From the NCBI GenBank assembly GCA_947311845.1, contig CAMZMU010000048.1, positions 25,788,368-25,852,367 on the forward strand: 64,000 nucleotides of DNA, written 5' to 3'. Positions 36,270 through 47,675 of the stretch are shown here, piece by piece (the first letter of the stretch is position 1; each line of letters starts with the position of its first letter). Under the pieces are notes generated by a model that saw only the letters and a list, made by a program, of their open reading frames with translations, was not told the DNA's origin and searched no databases. The position numbers and the translations under genes are program-made. The stretch comes from Poa pratensis. Its lineage: Eukaryota; Streptophyta; Magnoliopsida; Poales; Poaceae.

Positions 36270-36713
36270 CTACTTGTTCTGCTTACACTCTGCCTCCGCG
36301 CCATTGTCATCCGCGGCGCGGCGTCGCTTCTTGCCGGTTGCCTTTTCCTCAGGCACCTCCTCCTCCGGCACCTCCTCCGATGCCTCCTCCTCCGGCGCCT
36401 CCTCCGATGCCTCCTCCTCGTCGTCGTCGTCGGCGTCGTATTCTTCCTGGCTAGAATAATACGGCTCCGGCGGGTCCTCCGGATCCTCTTCCTCCGGCGA
36501 CTCGTCCTCTTCGGAGTCGTCTTCTCCTTCGCGTGAAGACGGCGGGTCCGAGTCGTCGGAGTCGTCTTCTACAGAGCGTGAGGATGGCGGGTCCGAGTCG
36601 TCGGGGTCCGAGTCCGGCGGCCCGTCTTGATCCCACCATGGAACTTCACCGCGGTCTTCCGCGCTCGCGTCGTCGCTCGGGACTTCCTCGTTCTGCCACC
36701 AGGGTTCCGCCAT
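36270..36713 (-). CDS. acidic low-complexity protein of the CACTA element, 147 residues
   Basis: The frame opens MAEPWWQNEEVPSDDAS and repeats a W-W-x-(N/Q)-(E/D) pattern at EVPWWDQDG. It then has two DDSDPPSSR units and a long run of glutamate and aspartate with EEE(A/V)(S/P)EE repeats. It ends in a basic stretch (KKRRRAADD) that could be a nuclear signal. It has no transposase motif. Proteins of this type accompany some grass CACTA elements as I recall, but no function is known to me. Its intactness and internal repeats argue for a real but unassigned frame. Confidence 0.6.
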   Translation of the reverse strand: MAEPWWQNEEVPSDDASAEDRGEVPWWDQDGPPDSDPDDSDPPSSRSVEDDSDDSDPPSSREGEDDSEEDESPEEEDPEDPPEPYYSSQEEYDADDDDEEEASEEAPEEEASEEVPEEEVPEEKATGKKRRRAADDNGAEAECKQNK

Positions 36714-37130
36714 GGCGGTTGTGCTAGTGTGGTAGATAATGTGGGAGAGAACGAAGGGGAGAATGCGGGACCTGCCTGGCTTCGCGCGGTTCCAGTCACA
36801 TTTTATTAGCGTCGATCAGGCGGTTCCAATCCCTCGTGAATTAAGCCGCATTGAACAGGCGCGCTTCCAGATTGCAACTGCAATTTCCCAAGCACATCGC
36901 AAATGGATATACATAAACAATCGTAGCCATAGAGATACATATTGGAAACGGAGACAAATTTATGACCGTTGCCAATACTTTTGGTAACGGAGATATAAAA
37001 TTCTCCGTAACCAATGTTGACGGACCAGCCTCTGCCAGGCCTCGTCCGCAACGCAAAAATCGCGATTCTCTGTCGCCTAACACCTGCCGTTTCCATAGAG
37101 GGGTATCCGATGTGTCGTTCTGTACTAGTG

Positions 37131-38736
37131 TATAAGTGTGGGATTCGGCACCGTAACCAACAAAAGTACCCTCTAAAGCCTTAGACTCAAATTTAGACAA
37201 ACGATAACCTTTGATCTTATAGAAACACTTACAACCGAACACCCGGTAGTAGGAAATATTGGGCTTGTTGCCGATAAGCATTTCATATGGAGTGAGTTTC
37301 TTGCCCGTGCGGAAGTAGAGGCGATTTGATGAGTGACATGCCGTGGAGATGGCCTCGGCCCACAAGAAAAGCGGGGTCTTGAACTCCGCCAACATCGACC
37401 TTGCCATATCCATAAGGGTCCGGTTCTTCCTCTCGGCTACACCATTTTGTTGAGGGGTATACGCAGCAGAATATTGATGACGGATTCCCTCTTCACTAAG
37501 AAACTCATTTAGGGTGTAGTTCTTAAACTCGGAGCCATTGTCACTTCTAATGGCCAATATAGGGACATTGTATTGACGTTGAACTTCATTGGAGAAGTCG
37601 ATGATGGCTTGTTGGGTCTCACTCTTCGACTTGAAGAAATGGACCCAAGTGAATCTTGAATAGTCATCAACAATCACCAAACAATACTTCTTCCCACCAA
37701 GACTCGGTTGAGGCACGGCACCAAATAGATCAACATGAAGAAGTTCCAATATCCTTGTTGATGAGATGATGGTCTTGCTTGGGTGGGGAGAGTCATGCAT
37801 CTTTTCTTCAACACAAGCCCTACAAAGACGATCTCTAGAAAAGGAAACATTCTCTTTTAGTCCAAGAATGTGGCCACCCTTGTGAAGACTTTGCAAAGTT
37901 CTCATATTGACATGGGACAAGCGGCGATGCCACAACCACCCCACGTTGGCCTTTCCGAAAAGGCACATTGCTTGAGTGTTGGTAGACTCCGAAAAGTCCA
38001 CCACAAACAACTCATGTTCAACATACCCAACGAAAGCGACCTTTAGAGTCTTGCTCCACATGAGTACCACAATATTAAGATCAAAATGGACGGCAAAGCC
38101 CATCTTGTTAAGTGCACGAACGGACATTAAATTGTAACCAAGGGACTCGACAAGCATGACGTTCACAAGGGTGATATCCCTTGCTACTACCACCTTGCCG
38201 AGGCCCGATACCTTAGCTTTAGCCTTGTCTCCATATGTGACGGTTGTATGATTATCATTTGGTCTCATCTCCGTCATAAGCTCCTTGCTTCCGGTCATAT
38301 GACTTGTACATCCACTATCAATCACCCATTTCGACCCACCGGAAGCATAGTCCTCGGTGGCCTTGGCCATGAGACACTTGGCGGATTGGATTGGGACATT
38401 CTCATTGGGGGATTCGAAAAGGGATGAAGATGTTGATGAAGTAATGGCAATAGCGGCCACTTCACTTATGGTTTCTTCTTCATCACTCTCACCCTCGGAC
38501 ATGTACTCCTCTCTTGTCACCAATACCATTCTTGAAGGAGGCTTCTTGTTGGGAAAGTTCTTCTTGAAGAAGGGTTTCTTGCTAGGGGACTTCGAGGCAT
38601 TCTTGAGAACAAGCCTTCCTCCATGATCTTCACGGTTCTCATAGAGGCACCCGGCAACATAGTGATATCTATCTTGGCAATTGAAGCAAGTCTTCATTTT
38701 TGGGTTGCCCTCCTTGTAACCACTAGATTTGAACTT
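37131..38736 (-). pseudogene. Copia zinc knuckle, protease and integrase region
   Basis: After the in-frame stop at 38739-38737 the frame reads a CCHC zinc knuckle (CFNCQDRYHYVAGC) and the protease active site IDSGCTSHMTG near 38.32 kb. The integrase follows, with HVDLFG, VDDYSRF, RSDNGSEF and QQNGVAERKNRTL, that is, the catalytic D, D and E. It runs into GTFVGYGAESHTY, where the CACTA element interrupts it. Within this piece the frame is open. Confidence 0.94.
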
Positions 38737-39882
38737 TTACTCCACTTGAGCTTTAGCTTTGGATGGGTTCTTCCAAAAGGTCCTTGCCGCAAGAGCCACA
38801 TAGTCCCTATGAGCAATCTTGAGTTCTTCGGGGTCCATGGAGGACACATCTTCACAATCTTGATCTTCATTGTTTTCAACCACCTTGACCTTCAAAGCAA
38901 GTGACGCTCCTTGTTGCATTCCAATAGCTCGGGCACGAGAGTCTTGAGAAATCTTGGCTTGGACTTTGAAGGATTGCATCTCTTGCATGACTTCATTAGA
39001 GGTCAATTGTGGATAGTTGTGCCTTCCTTGAAGACTCTTCAAGTCGGCCGATTCAAAGGGCAAGAGATCATTCACATACTTCCGCTTGATCCAATCATCA
39101 TTCACATGGGTCCCACCAAGAGCTTTATAGGCATTGGCAAGGGACTTGAGTCTTCGATACATTTGTTCATGGTCTTCTCCATCTTCCATGAAGAAGCCTT
39201 CGGCCTTGTTGCTCATTTTCTCAAACCGATTTCTCTTCATGCTTTCATTTCCAACGAACACCTCAACAAGACAAGCCCAACCTTCTTTGGCGGTGGTGCA
39301 ATGCTCGATGTGAGACATATCATCATCTCCCACGGCATCTCGGATCAAATCAAGAGCGGTGGCATTTAGTTGACAATCAACCACCTCTCTTCTTGTCTTG
39401 TTGGATTCATCCATGGCTTGATATCCTTGCTCAATGATCCTCCAAAGCTCGATAGATGCATTGTTCACATAAGATCTCATAGAAGATTGCCATTTAGTAA
39501 ACAAATATGCATTTAGCTTAGGTGGGTTTCCCCTTAGGTGAATTGGAGGATGAGGGATAGGTAGGTCGGGAGAGTATGGGAAAGGAACGACACCATATAC
39601 TCCCGAACCATTAGGTTGTTTAGTTGGGGTGTCAATTTTATCTTGTTCAATCCCCTTCCTCTTCCCACCAACCTCTTCATTCTCGGGTTTGTCAACCTCC
39701 GAAGAAAGAGCGGTGGGTGGAGGTGAGATATCCTTAGCTTCCATGAGTTTCAAGATCATCTCTTGCAACTTGTCCATTTTAGTTTCCATAGAGGACTTCA
39801 AGGTATTAAAGTCCTACACGGAAACCGAAGTGAACTCGGTGGGAAGATCGGGAATCTCAACTCCATGCTCATCGATGGTCAT
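38737..39882 (-). pseudogene. Copia gag, two in-frame stop codons
   Basis: The likely start is the ATG at 39882-39880 (MTIDEHGVEIPDL), shortly after the primer site. A TAG at 39816-39814 breaks the frame after 22 codons. The remaining 354-codon frame starts at an internal Met (39801). It carries UBN2-like Copia gag features (RSYVNNASIELWRIIEQGY, GWACLVEVFVG, QMYRRLKSLANAY). A TAA at 38739-38737 separates it from the zinc knuckle. Confidence 0.92.
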
Positions 39883-39920
39883 ACTTCTCTTAGGCGGTTA
39901 AGCCTGAATAAAGAGCCGAG

Positions 39921-39932
39921 GCTCTGATACCA
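39921..39932 (-). other. primer binding site of the Copia element
   Basis: On the minus strand TGGTATCAGAGC lies two bases inside the 5' LTR. It is complementary to the 3' end of initiator methionine tRNA, the usual Copia primer. Confidence 0.92.
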
Positions 39933-39934
39933 AT

Positions 39935-41137
39935 TGAAAGGATCGGTATGGCCACCTAGAGGGGGGGGGGGGGGGTGAATAGGTGCTACTCAATTTTTAC
40001 CTCTTTTTTTGAATTTAGGCTTGACACAAAGATAAATTCTCTAGATATGCAACTACGGTGAATTTACCTATATGACAAGTTAACACTAGACTAAGCACAA
40101 TACAAGTAAGAGCTAACGAGTAAGGAGTAACCGAACGGGAAGCACGCGAGACAAGGATGTATTCCTGAGTTCCTCCTTTTTAGGGGAGTACGTCTCGTTG
40201 GAGGGGTGTGAGTTTCAAACTCAAACGTCACAAATGGCCTCACCCTATTCTCCGATGAACCTTACCCATAAGCTCGGTTCACCTTCCACTATCGGAATCT
40301 TTCAAGGCGGAATCCGGAGCCCTTACAACAAACTTGAGGCTCAACCCACAAAAGGATTGGGGGCTCCCAAGCACCACAACACCTGCTACACAAAAGTAAC
40401 AAGTAAGTAAGTACAACAAGATGCCTAGGTTTTCCTAGTGGAAACCCTAGGCTCGAATCCCTCAAGTGAATGAGGGGGAAATGAAGAACGCTTTGGTGAA
40501 GTAGTAGATCCGGGCCTTCTCCTTCAATCCTCCAAAGATCAACAAGTTTGGGTGGAGGGATTGAGAGATCTAGTGATTCTTGAGCTTGCAATAATGGTGT
40601 CTTCAAGTTTGGGCAAGCATCAAGTCTCAAGGTAGGTGGAGGGGTATTTATACCCCTCTCCGAAAAGTGTCCGTTGAGGTCTCCTGCGCGAGCCCGACCT
40701 GGGGACGACCTGGCTGGTTTTGGAGGCCGGCCTCGAAGAACAGCTTCAGGGAGACCCGGCCTGGGGTCGGCCTGAGCGAGGCCGGTCGGCCATCCGTCGA
40801 AACCAGCCTGAAAGCCGGCCTGGGGCCGGCCTGAGCGAGGCCAGTCGGCCATCCGGCGAAACCAGCCTGGGAGCCGGCCTGGCCGGTTCCAGCGCGCGTC
40901 GAGGCCGGCCATGCATCGGAGGCAACCGGCCTAGGGCCGGCCTAGATCCCGGCCTAGGGAAGGCCGGTTTTCCTGACCAGCATTTCTTCAAATTTCGACA
41001 ACTTCTCACAAAACCTTTTTGCACTTTTTAGAGAGATCTTCTTTTGTAGTTTTTCTGTGTGTACTTAACAAATGGTTAAACACTCCAAGTGTTGTGATCA
41101 AACACCAAAACATAGATTAGAGGACAATGTCCTTTCA
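39935..41137 (-). repeat. 5' LTR of the Copia element
   Basis: Pairs with 22973-24165. It contains a run of 15 G at 39961-39975 where the other LTR has about 10, and a 4-base AAGT expansion. Promoter-like GAGGGGTATTTATACCCCTC lies at 40639-40658. Confidence 0.95.
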
Positions 41138-42121
41138 GTTTCGGCCATGGGGGGGAACTCCCCCCGGTCGGATTAGTCATGCCGCCCCTCTTGGGGTGCG
41201 GCTGCCTTGTGGGCCCACGAGCCCACTTGGCAGCCCCCTTTTGGTGGGCTCCATGTTTGTATGTTTTCTGTTTGTGCATATCTTGTTACTACAATATCTC
41301 GTTAGAAGCATCCATAATGTATGAGTGCAATAAATATTGCAATAAAGGCGCACACAAATTATCTAGTGTCCATTATTTTTTCATTTATTTGGAAGTAAAC
41401 TCCTGCTAGTAAAAAATATTTAGTGAACTTAGACGACCATGATGTTCCTGGAAGTGGATCATGTGATGTGCCTGTTTTCTCATTGCAACAAACAACACAC
41501 AACAATATCGAACTAGCAAAATATGGATAGAAAATGAATGAAATAACAGGATTTGAACAGAAGAAGAATAAGATTAATTAGGATGCTTCACTCGGATCCT
41601 CCTCCGCGCTACTCGGGTTATTTCCTACCTAGAATTGCTGAATTGGGCAGGGAGATGACAACCATGTATCCTTCCACATTAGGGAGCGTTCTATTTAGCG
41701 TTCCACTATAATCATAGTTTGAAGATATAACTAGGCCAAGTGCGACTTTTGCACGTCTCATCGGTAGGTTTAAACGAAGTAAACTATTTAGACTAGTACG
41801 AATGCTCTGGGCCAAGTGTCATGGGACTAAAATGTGTGGTTGGCCAAACATCCAACGCAATGTTGGCGCAGGCCCCAATTCTCCTGCGAGATGAGCACAT
41901 GCATGCCCTCACCTAGAAACTAGTCTCTTAGAGCATTCTGCACCGACGCTCCCAATATTCCACCCAGGGCACCAGACGAAATCGGTGCGAGCCGCCCAAT
42001 ACTGCGCCGTTATCAGGGGCCGCCCTATACACTAACTGACACTCCCACGCCAACCCCATGGTTCGACACCCAATACTGCGCCGTTATCAGGAGCCGCCCT
42101 ATACACTAACTGACACTCCCA
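41138..42121. other. continuation of the LTR-like remnant, then unclassified DNA with a 74-base tandem duplication
   Basis: After the target duplication the sequence (TTTCGGCCATGGG, then GC-rich) seems to continue the LTR-like stretch left of the Copia element. Beyond about 41.4 kb I see no recognisable feature apart from the tandem duplication next to the following retrotransposon. Confidence 0.45.
41997..42121 (+). repeat. 74-base tandem duplication, second copy split by a retrotransposon
   Basis: CAATACTGCGCCGTTATCAG starts at 41997 and again at 42071. The second copy stops at TCCCA (42121) and resumes after the retrotransposon with TCCCACGCCAACCCCATGG (51776 onward). The duplication therefore predates the insertion. 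Confidence 0.85.
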
Positions 42122-43706
42122 TGATACGTCTCAAACGTATCTATAATTTTTGATGTTCCATGCTTGTTTTACACCAATTGCTACATGTTTTGCATCTACT
42201 TTATATCACTTTTATACATTTTTTGGGACTAACCTATTAACAAGATGCCGAAGTGCCAGTTCCTGTTTTCTGCTGTTTTTGTATTCCAGAAAAGCTAGTC
42301 TGGAAATATTCTCGGAATTGGACGAAACTACACGGGGGTCCCTATTTTTCCAGAACAAGCCTGACGGAGCGAAGGAGCAACAGAGGAGGGCCACCAGGTG
42401 GCCACACGCACCTAGGGCGCGGGGCCCCCCTCTGCCGCGCCCTAGGGTGGTGTGGGCCCCTCGGGGGTCTCCAGCCGCCGCCATTTCGCCTACTTATTCC
42501 CCCCGACGCGAAAAACCTAAGTGCCTGAGCAAATATCCATGAAAAGGTCCAGAGACGCCGCCGCCGTCAACCCTAGCTTGGGAGGGTTCAGAACCTCTTC
42601 CCGTCACCCTGCCGGAGAGGGGAATCGTCACCGGAGGCTTCTACATCGCCATGCCTGCCTCCGGAGTGATGCGTGAGTAGTTCATCCTTGGACTATGGGT
42701 CCATAGCAGTAGCTAGATGGTTGTCTCTCCACTTTGTGCCATCATGTTTCGATCTTGTGAGCTGCCCTACATGATCAAGATCATATTATTGTAATGCTAC
42801 ATGTTGTGTTTGCTGGGATCCGATGAATATTGAATACTATGTCAAGTTGATTATCAATTTATCTTATATGTTATTTAAGATCTTGCATGCTTTCCGTTAC
42901 TCGTAGATGCTTTGGCCAAGTAGATGCTTGTAACTCCAAGAGAGAGTATTTATGCTAGATAGTGGGTTCATGCCTCCGTTTAATCTGGGACAGTGACAAA
43001 AGTTCTAAGGTTGTGGATGTGCTGTTGCCACTAGGGATAACCCAACGATGCTATGTCCACGGGCATATGTGTTTGTTTACATTACGCGCTTTACTTAATG
43101 CAATTATCCGTTGCTTGCAACTTAATACCAACGGGGGACTCGGATGACAACCCGGCGGTGGATTATTAGTCATAGATGCTGTTGGATAACGGTCTATGTA
43201 TCTTATCGTAATGCCCAATTAAATATCATAGTAGTCAACATGTCATATATATGCATTGTCATGCGCTTACTATTTGTCAATTGCCCAGCTGTAATTTGTT
43301 CACCCAACATGTTAGTTATCTTTTATGGAGAGACACCACTAGTGAACTGTGGACCCCGGTCCATTCTTTTACACTGATTAAACAACCACAAATTGCAAAC
43401 TGTTCCTTTTTCATTCTCTGCAATTTAATACTCATTTTCCACACGAGACGTTTAATCCTTTGTTTTCAGCAAGCCGGTGAGATTGACAACCTCACTGTTT
43501 CGTTGGGGCAAAGTAGTTTGATTGTGTTGTGTGCAGATTCCGCGTTGGTGATCGTGTTGCGCCGTGCGGCCACCAACAACCTTATGAAGAGTTGCTGCTC
43601 CTACTGGTTCGATAACCTTGGTTTCTTTCTGAGGGAAAACTTGCTGCTGAACTGCATCATACCTTCTTCTTGGGGTCTCCCAACGAGCGTGTGATTCACG
43701 CCATCA
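42122..43706 (+). repeat. 5' LTR of the plus-strand pol-less element
   Basis: Pairs with 50192-51775. The primer-binding region follows within about 10 bases. Confidence 0.94.
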
Positions 43707-43901
43707 AGCTCTTTTTCTGGCGCCGTTGCCGGGGAGACAACAGTCTTCTGCAAGGGGAGTGTCACGCTTCCAATCTCTTTACTTTGTTTTTGTCTTGCTT
43801 AGTTTATTTTATTTTATCTTGTTTGTTTTCAATTATCAAAAACACAAAAAATTAGTTACTTGCATTTAGTTTATTTTCAGTTTTGTTTTCTGTTAGTTAT
43901 C

Positions 43902-44762
43902 ATGTCTAGCCCTGTTTCAGTAGTAATGTCACCTGAAGAAGAGATCTTCACTTTCAAGCAAGGGAGTGAGGAGAGTTTTAAAGATGCTTGGTCTAGAATT
44001 TTTGAGTCTTATGCTAAAACTGAACCTAAAATGACTTTAAGCCTGCTTCTTAGTAGCTTTTATTTTGGTCTTGTTCTTTGCTACAGATATGCTTTAGATG
44101 CTGTGGTAGGAGGAGATTTCCTTCGTTATGATGGGGATCAAGCTTTTAATGCTATAAAAAAATTGATTACAATTTCTAGCCCTCCAATCACTAAAATTGA
44201 TTTGGCTTTGACAAGCATAAGTGATAGACTTAACACTCTTGAAACAAACATATCTGGTCTAAAAGAAGGGTATAATCAGATTCGTGAACACTATGATAAT
44301 GTGCCAGTAAATTTTGAACCATCGGGATGGGTTCCCTCAGTAAAAGTTGTTATAAATGGTGAAACTTTTCATTCTCGCTGTGATATTATGTCTGAATTCT
44401 GTTTAATGTCCAAGGATATTTTTGATTCCTTAAATCTTTGGGAGCTTTCCAAATGCGAAGATTGTATAATTCTGGGTGATAATACTATTAAATTACCAAG
44501 AGGAGTAGCCGAAGGAGTATTTACAAAACTCTTAGGGATAACAATATCTATTGATTATCTTGTCATTGAATGTGCAGGAGTAGGACAAATTACGCTTGGA
44601 AGATCTCTGTTGAAACGCTTTGGAGCAATAATAGATGTGGGCCAAGGCACTATGAATTTCGCCTCTTCACCTATGTGTAACCAAGTATTTCCTAAAGATA
44701 AGGGTAAAGGTAAGAGAGCTAAGCGTAAGATTGTTGATGCTTCTTCACTTGGTAATACTTGA
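43902..44762 (+). CDS. gag-protease-like protein of the pol-less retrotransposon, 286 residues
   Basis: I prefer the start at MSSPVSVVMSPEEE because the sister copy conserves this region; an ATG 42 bases upstream is possible. The N-terminal third looks like Gypsy gag (GSEESFKDAWSRI, then ALDAVVGGDFLRYDGDQAF). A coiled-coil-like stretch follows (ISDRLNTLETNISGLKEGY). Residues about 145-255 resemble the retropepsin-like domain of Gypsy elements (VKVVINGETF, LPRGVAEGVF, ITLGRSLLKRFGAIIDVG). Where a catalytic D-(L/T)-G-A/S is expected, the sequence is CDIMSEFCLM, lacking the glycine, so activity is doubtful. The C-terminus is basic (KGKGKRAKRK). The frame is intact. A host origin is unlikely given the LTR context. 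Confidence 0.8.
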   Translation: MSSPVSVVMSPEEEIFTFKQGSEESFKDAWSRIFESYAKTEPKMTLSLLLSSFYFGLVLCYRYALDAVVGGDFLRYDGDQAFNAIKKLITISSPPITKIDLALTSISDRLNTLETNISGLKEGYNQIREHYDNVPVNFEPSGWVPSVKVVINGETFHSRCDIMSEFCLMSKDIFDSLNLWELSKCEDCIILGDNTIKLPRGVAEGVFTKLLGITISIDYLVIECAGVGQITLGRSLLKRFGAIIDVGQGTMNFASSPMCNQVFPKDKGKGKRAKRKIVDASSLGNT

Positions 44763-45948
44763 TGTATGCTTTGTGCCTAGCTAAAAGGCGTTAAAGAAAA
44801 GCGCTTATGGGAGGCAACCCATTATTTTTACTTCTGCAATTTTTCTTTTATTGAGTCAAGGAGGATGTTTACTTCTGTAGCAACTCCTTTGTATCTTTAT
44901 TTTCTTGCATTGTTGTGCCAAGAGTAGCCTCTAATGTTAAGATGATGCTTAATTTTGATTGCTGCGCAGAAACAGATTTTTGCTGTTCACTGTGCGAAAT
45001 TCCTAAAATCACCAGATTGTTAATTAAATCTTAAAATGTTTGTGCGTAATCTTTATGAATGTCTGAATCTTTCATTAGACTAGAGTTTTTCTATCTGAGC
45101 ATTGTAAGTGCCTTGAAAAATTCGTCTTTGCGGACTGTTCTGTTTTAGACAGATTATGCCTTTTTATTTTTGCATTCTCTCTTTTACTAGTGTTGAGTGA
45201 AATTCTTTTTTGGGTGGAAGAGCTTCACATAACATCAGTGGATGTAGCTAATGTTTAAAGTAACAAATCATATTGCGCCTATATAGAACATGTGAGTTTT
45301 TGATTATGCACTAACCCTCTAATGAGATCTATTTTGAGTTTGGTGTGACGGAAGTTTTCATGGGTCAAGAGAGAAGGATGATATAATAGGATCAAGAAGA
45401 GTGAAGAGCTTAAGCTTGGGGAGGCTCCCATGGATTTCCCCAGCATATTTCAAGAAGACTCAAGCGTCTAAGCTTGGGGATGCTTGCGTCTAAGCTTGGG
45501 GATGCCCAAGGCATCCCCTTCTTCATCGTCAAAATTATCAGGTCATCTCTAGTGAAACTATATTTTAATTCTTTCACATCATATGTGCTTTTCTTGGAGC
45601 GTCTGTGTGCTTTTATTTTCAGTATTGCACTTTTATTTTCAATAAAGCTTGACTGGACCCTAGCATTCTTGATTGGGAGAGAGACACGCTCCGCTTTTTC
45701 ATGAGAATACTCCTATTCTTCACTTATATTTGTTGACTATTCATGTCTAGCACTGTTTAGCTTTTAGCTCTTGTTTTCATGTATCTCTTGTCAGAGCTAT
45801 TAGCTTTCTTTTGTAGAAAGTACTCTCTTGCTTCACTTATATCTATTTGGAGAGTTGATGAAATAAATTGATTGGTGTTTGGTTGGTTCAGAAAATGTTG
45901 CATGTGGTAATTGGTATAAGGAAAAACTTGCTTAATCTTGTAGATCGC

Positions 45949-47675
45949 TGATGGTCCCGAAGAGCAAGTCTTGATGCCTGCACAAATAAACGGGATTAGG
46001 TTGAGACTCCAAGTGCAGAGTGTATAGTAAGTGGAAGACAGTTTTCCCCACGAGCGGTGACTCGAGGGTTTAATATCGAACTCTCGGGGAATCTGAAGTG
46101 CTAGATTTATCTTCTTATCCTTCTTTTGGTTACCTACAAAACAAGGTTAGATGTTTTGGTCCTCAACCTCACCTGTGGTTGTCAAGCACAAGGTGTAAGA
46201 ATGATATCAGGATAGTTATGCAATGCAAACAAGAAATAAATATGCAATGATGGTGGATGCAATGGTAAATGATATTTTTGGGTTTTTGAATGATGTATGC
46301 AAGATGAAAAGTATTTTTGTATTTTCGGATTTAATGATGGCTGAAAATAGAAAAGTGGTATATGGTGTTGGAAAGGTGTTTCTTATGATTAAAAATGGAC
46401 TGGGGTTCATGGTTTCACAAATGCACTCTCTCTTTATAAAGTGGTAGACAATGGAACACACACAGTTAACATATGAGATTGCAACACAGGGTTTGATAAC
46501 AAGTTACTTAGATATATGGGCATCACGTCCTAACATAGAGATCTTTTGGTTATTAACCTCTCTTATACTCCACCAAGATGCGAACTAAATCATAACACCT
46601 TAGTAATTAAGATAACTCAGAGTATATCATTAAGTATCATGACATGAAGTGAAAATAAGAACATGCTAGATCTAGTCATGGAGTAGTGGCAATGGTCACG
46701 CCCACATCCCCAGTAGCATGGTATTTTAGTTTATCCCTAGTGAGGTAACAAAGTAAGGTAAAGATACCAAAGTGGATCGCAGAACTTTCTCTCACGTTCA
46801 CTGCACTAGCCACCCCCGTTACTCCAACTAATGCACACGTTCCCCCACACACGCTCTCATAAACATGCTTGATCAAAACAAGTAGACAAGAACGGGGTAC
46901 ATAATATGCATCTATACTCATAACTGAAACAAACATTGCAATCTCAAACATATATTAACTCATAAAGATCCACCACAAAGGTATTACAACGGTGACCGTA
47001 ATCATGTTCAGCAGCTCATACGGTGCTAGTTAGTGAAGCTGAAGAGAGGAGAGATACATAAGTTACTTCCACAAACCCATAGTCCAGAGGTGGACTACTC
47101 CCTCTTCATCATGGAGACGGTGGAGAAGTCGATGGAGAAGATGGAGACCACGCCGGCAGCGCCCCGCCGGAGTTTTCCCCTCCAATCTGCAGCTCCTGAT
47201 CTCCGTTTCGGTGTTTCTGTGTTTGTGCGGCGCTCCTTCCAGAGAACGTCGGGGGACCTTTTTTATAGGCGTTTTTAGGTCAAGACAATGTCGGTGGAGC
47301 GAAGATCGACGGCAACGGAGCCACGAGGGCCAAACGGGTGGGCCCCACGCGGCCACAGTACCTGGCCGCGTGGGCCACCCCCGTTCGGGCCTCGGGCCTC
47401 CGCTTGTTTGCTTCCTTCGCCCACAGGTCTTCTTCCTTCCAAATATTGACGCCCGTAAATTTCCAGGTGATTTCGTTGACGTTTGGGTCCCTGAAACATT
47501 AAAATAAGAAAACGGGGTTTTCTGCCTGTGCAGGGTTAATTCCATAAAAATAGGAAATCATTGAGATATTTCTAAAATCATGATAAAACATTGATATAAC
47601 CCTTATATGATGCAAATATGATTGGAATATAAGCAATTAAAGTGCAAAGTTCATGTATGCATTTTACATGCATCA
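45949..47675 (-). mobile_element. solo LTR inside the plus-strand pol-less element
   Basis: The stretch starts TGATGGTCCC and ends TGCATCA, with ATCGC on both sides (45944-45948, 47676-47680). The sister element lacks it: its sequence runs straight from the left flank (TGTAGATC) to the right flank (GGATAA), which confirms an insertion. No internal region or second LTR is present, so it is a solo LTR left by recombination. A TATAAAAAA segment on the minus strand near 47.26 kb suggests minus orientation. The overlapping frames near 46.2-46.5 kb and 47.0-47.5 kb are chance frames. Confidence 0.85.

Larger units (their letters stand above)
34291..37130 (-). mobile_element. non-autonomous CACTA transposon inserted in the Copia integrase region
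   Basis: The left end CACTAGTACAGAACGACACA is repeated inverted at the right end (TGTGTCGTTCTGTACTAGTG), so the terminal repeats run about 25 bases. TAT flanks it on both sides (34288-34290, 37131-37133). Subterminal copies of a CGGTAACGGAG-type motif occur in both orientations, as in En/Spm-type CACTA elements. No transposase frame is present; the only sizeable frame is the acidic one listed separately. Removing the element restores the Copia frame across the junction. Confidence 0.93.
22973..41137 (-). mobile_element. complete Copia LTR retrotransposon (Sirevirus/Maximus-like), carrying two nested insertions
   Basis: The element has two LTRs of about 1.2 kb with TGAAAGG...CTTTCA ends. It is flanked on both sides by GTTTC (22968-22972 and 41138-41142), the 5-base target duplication. 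On the minus strand the order is 5' LTR, primer site, gag, zinc knuckle, DSG protease, integrase, reverse transcriptase, RNase H, polypurine tract and 3' LTR. Integrase before reverse transcriptase is the Copia order. Wording such as YVDDIIFGSTNK and the gag CCHC knuckle suggest the Sirevirus lineage; that is from memory. The coding region has two in-frame stops, one frameshift and two insertions, so the copy is dead. Removing the nested elements leaves about 8.3 kb. Confidence 0.95.

Noticed and set aside
46216..46461. Frames on both strands near 46.2-46.5 kb
   Set aside because: They lie inside the solo LTR and have no protein-like features.
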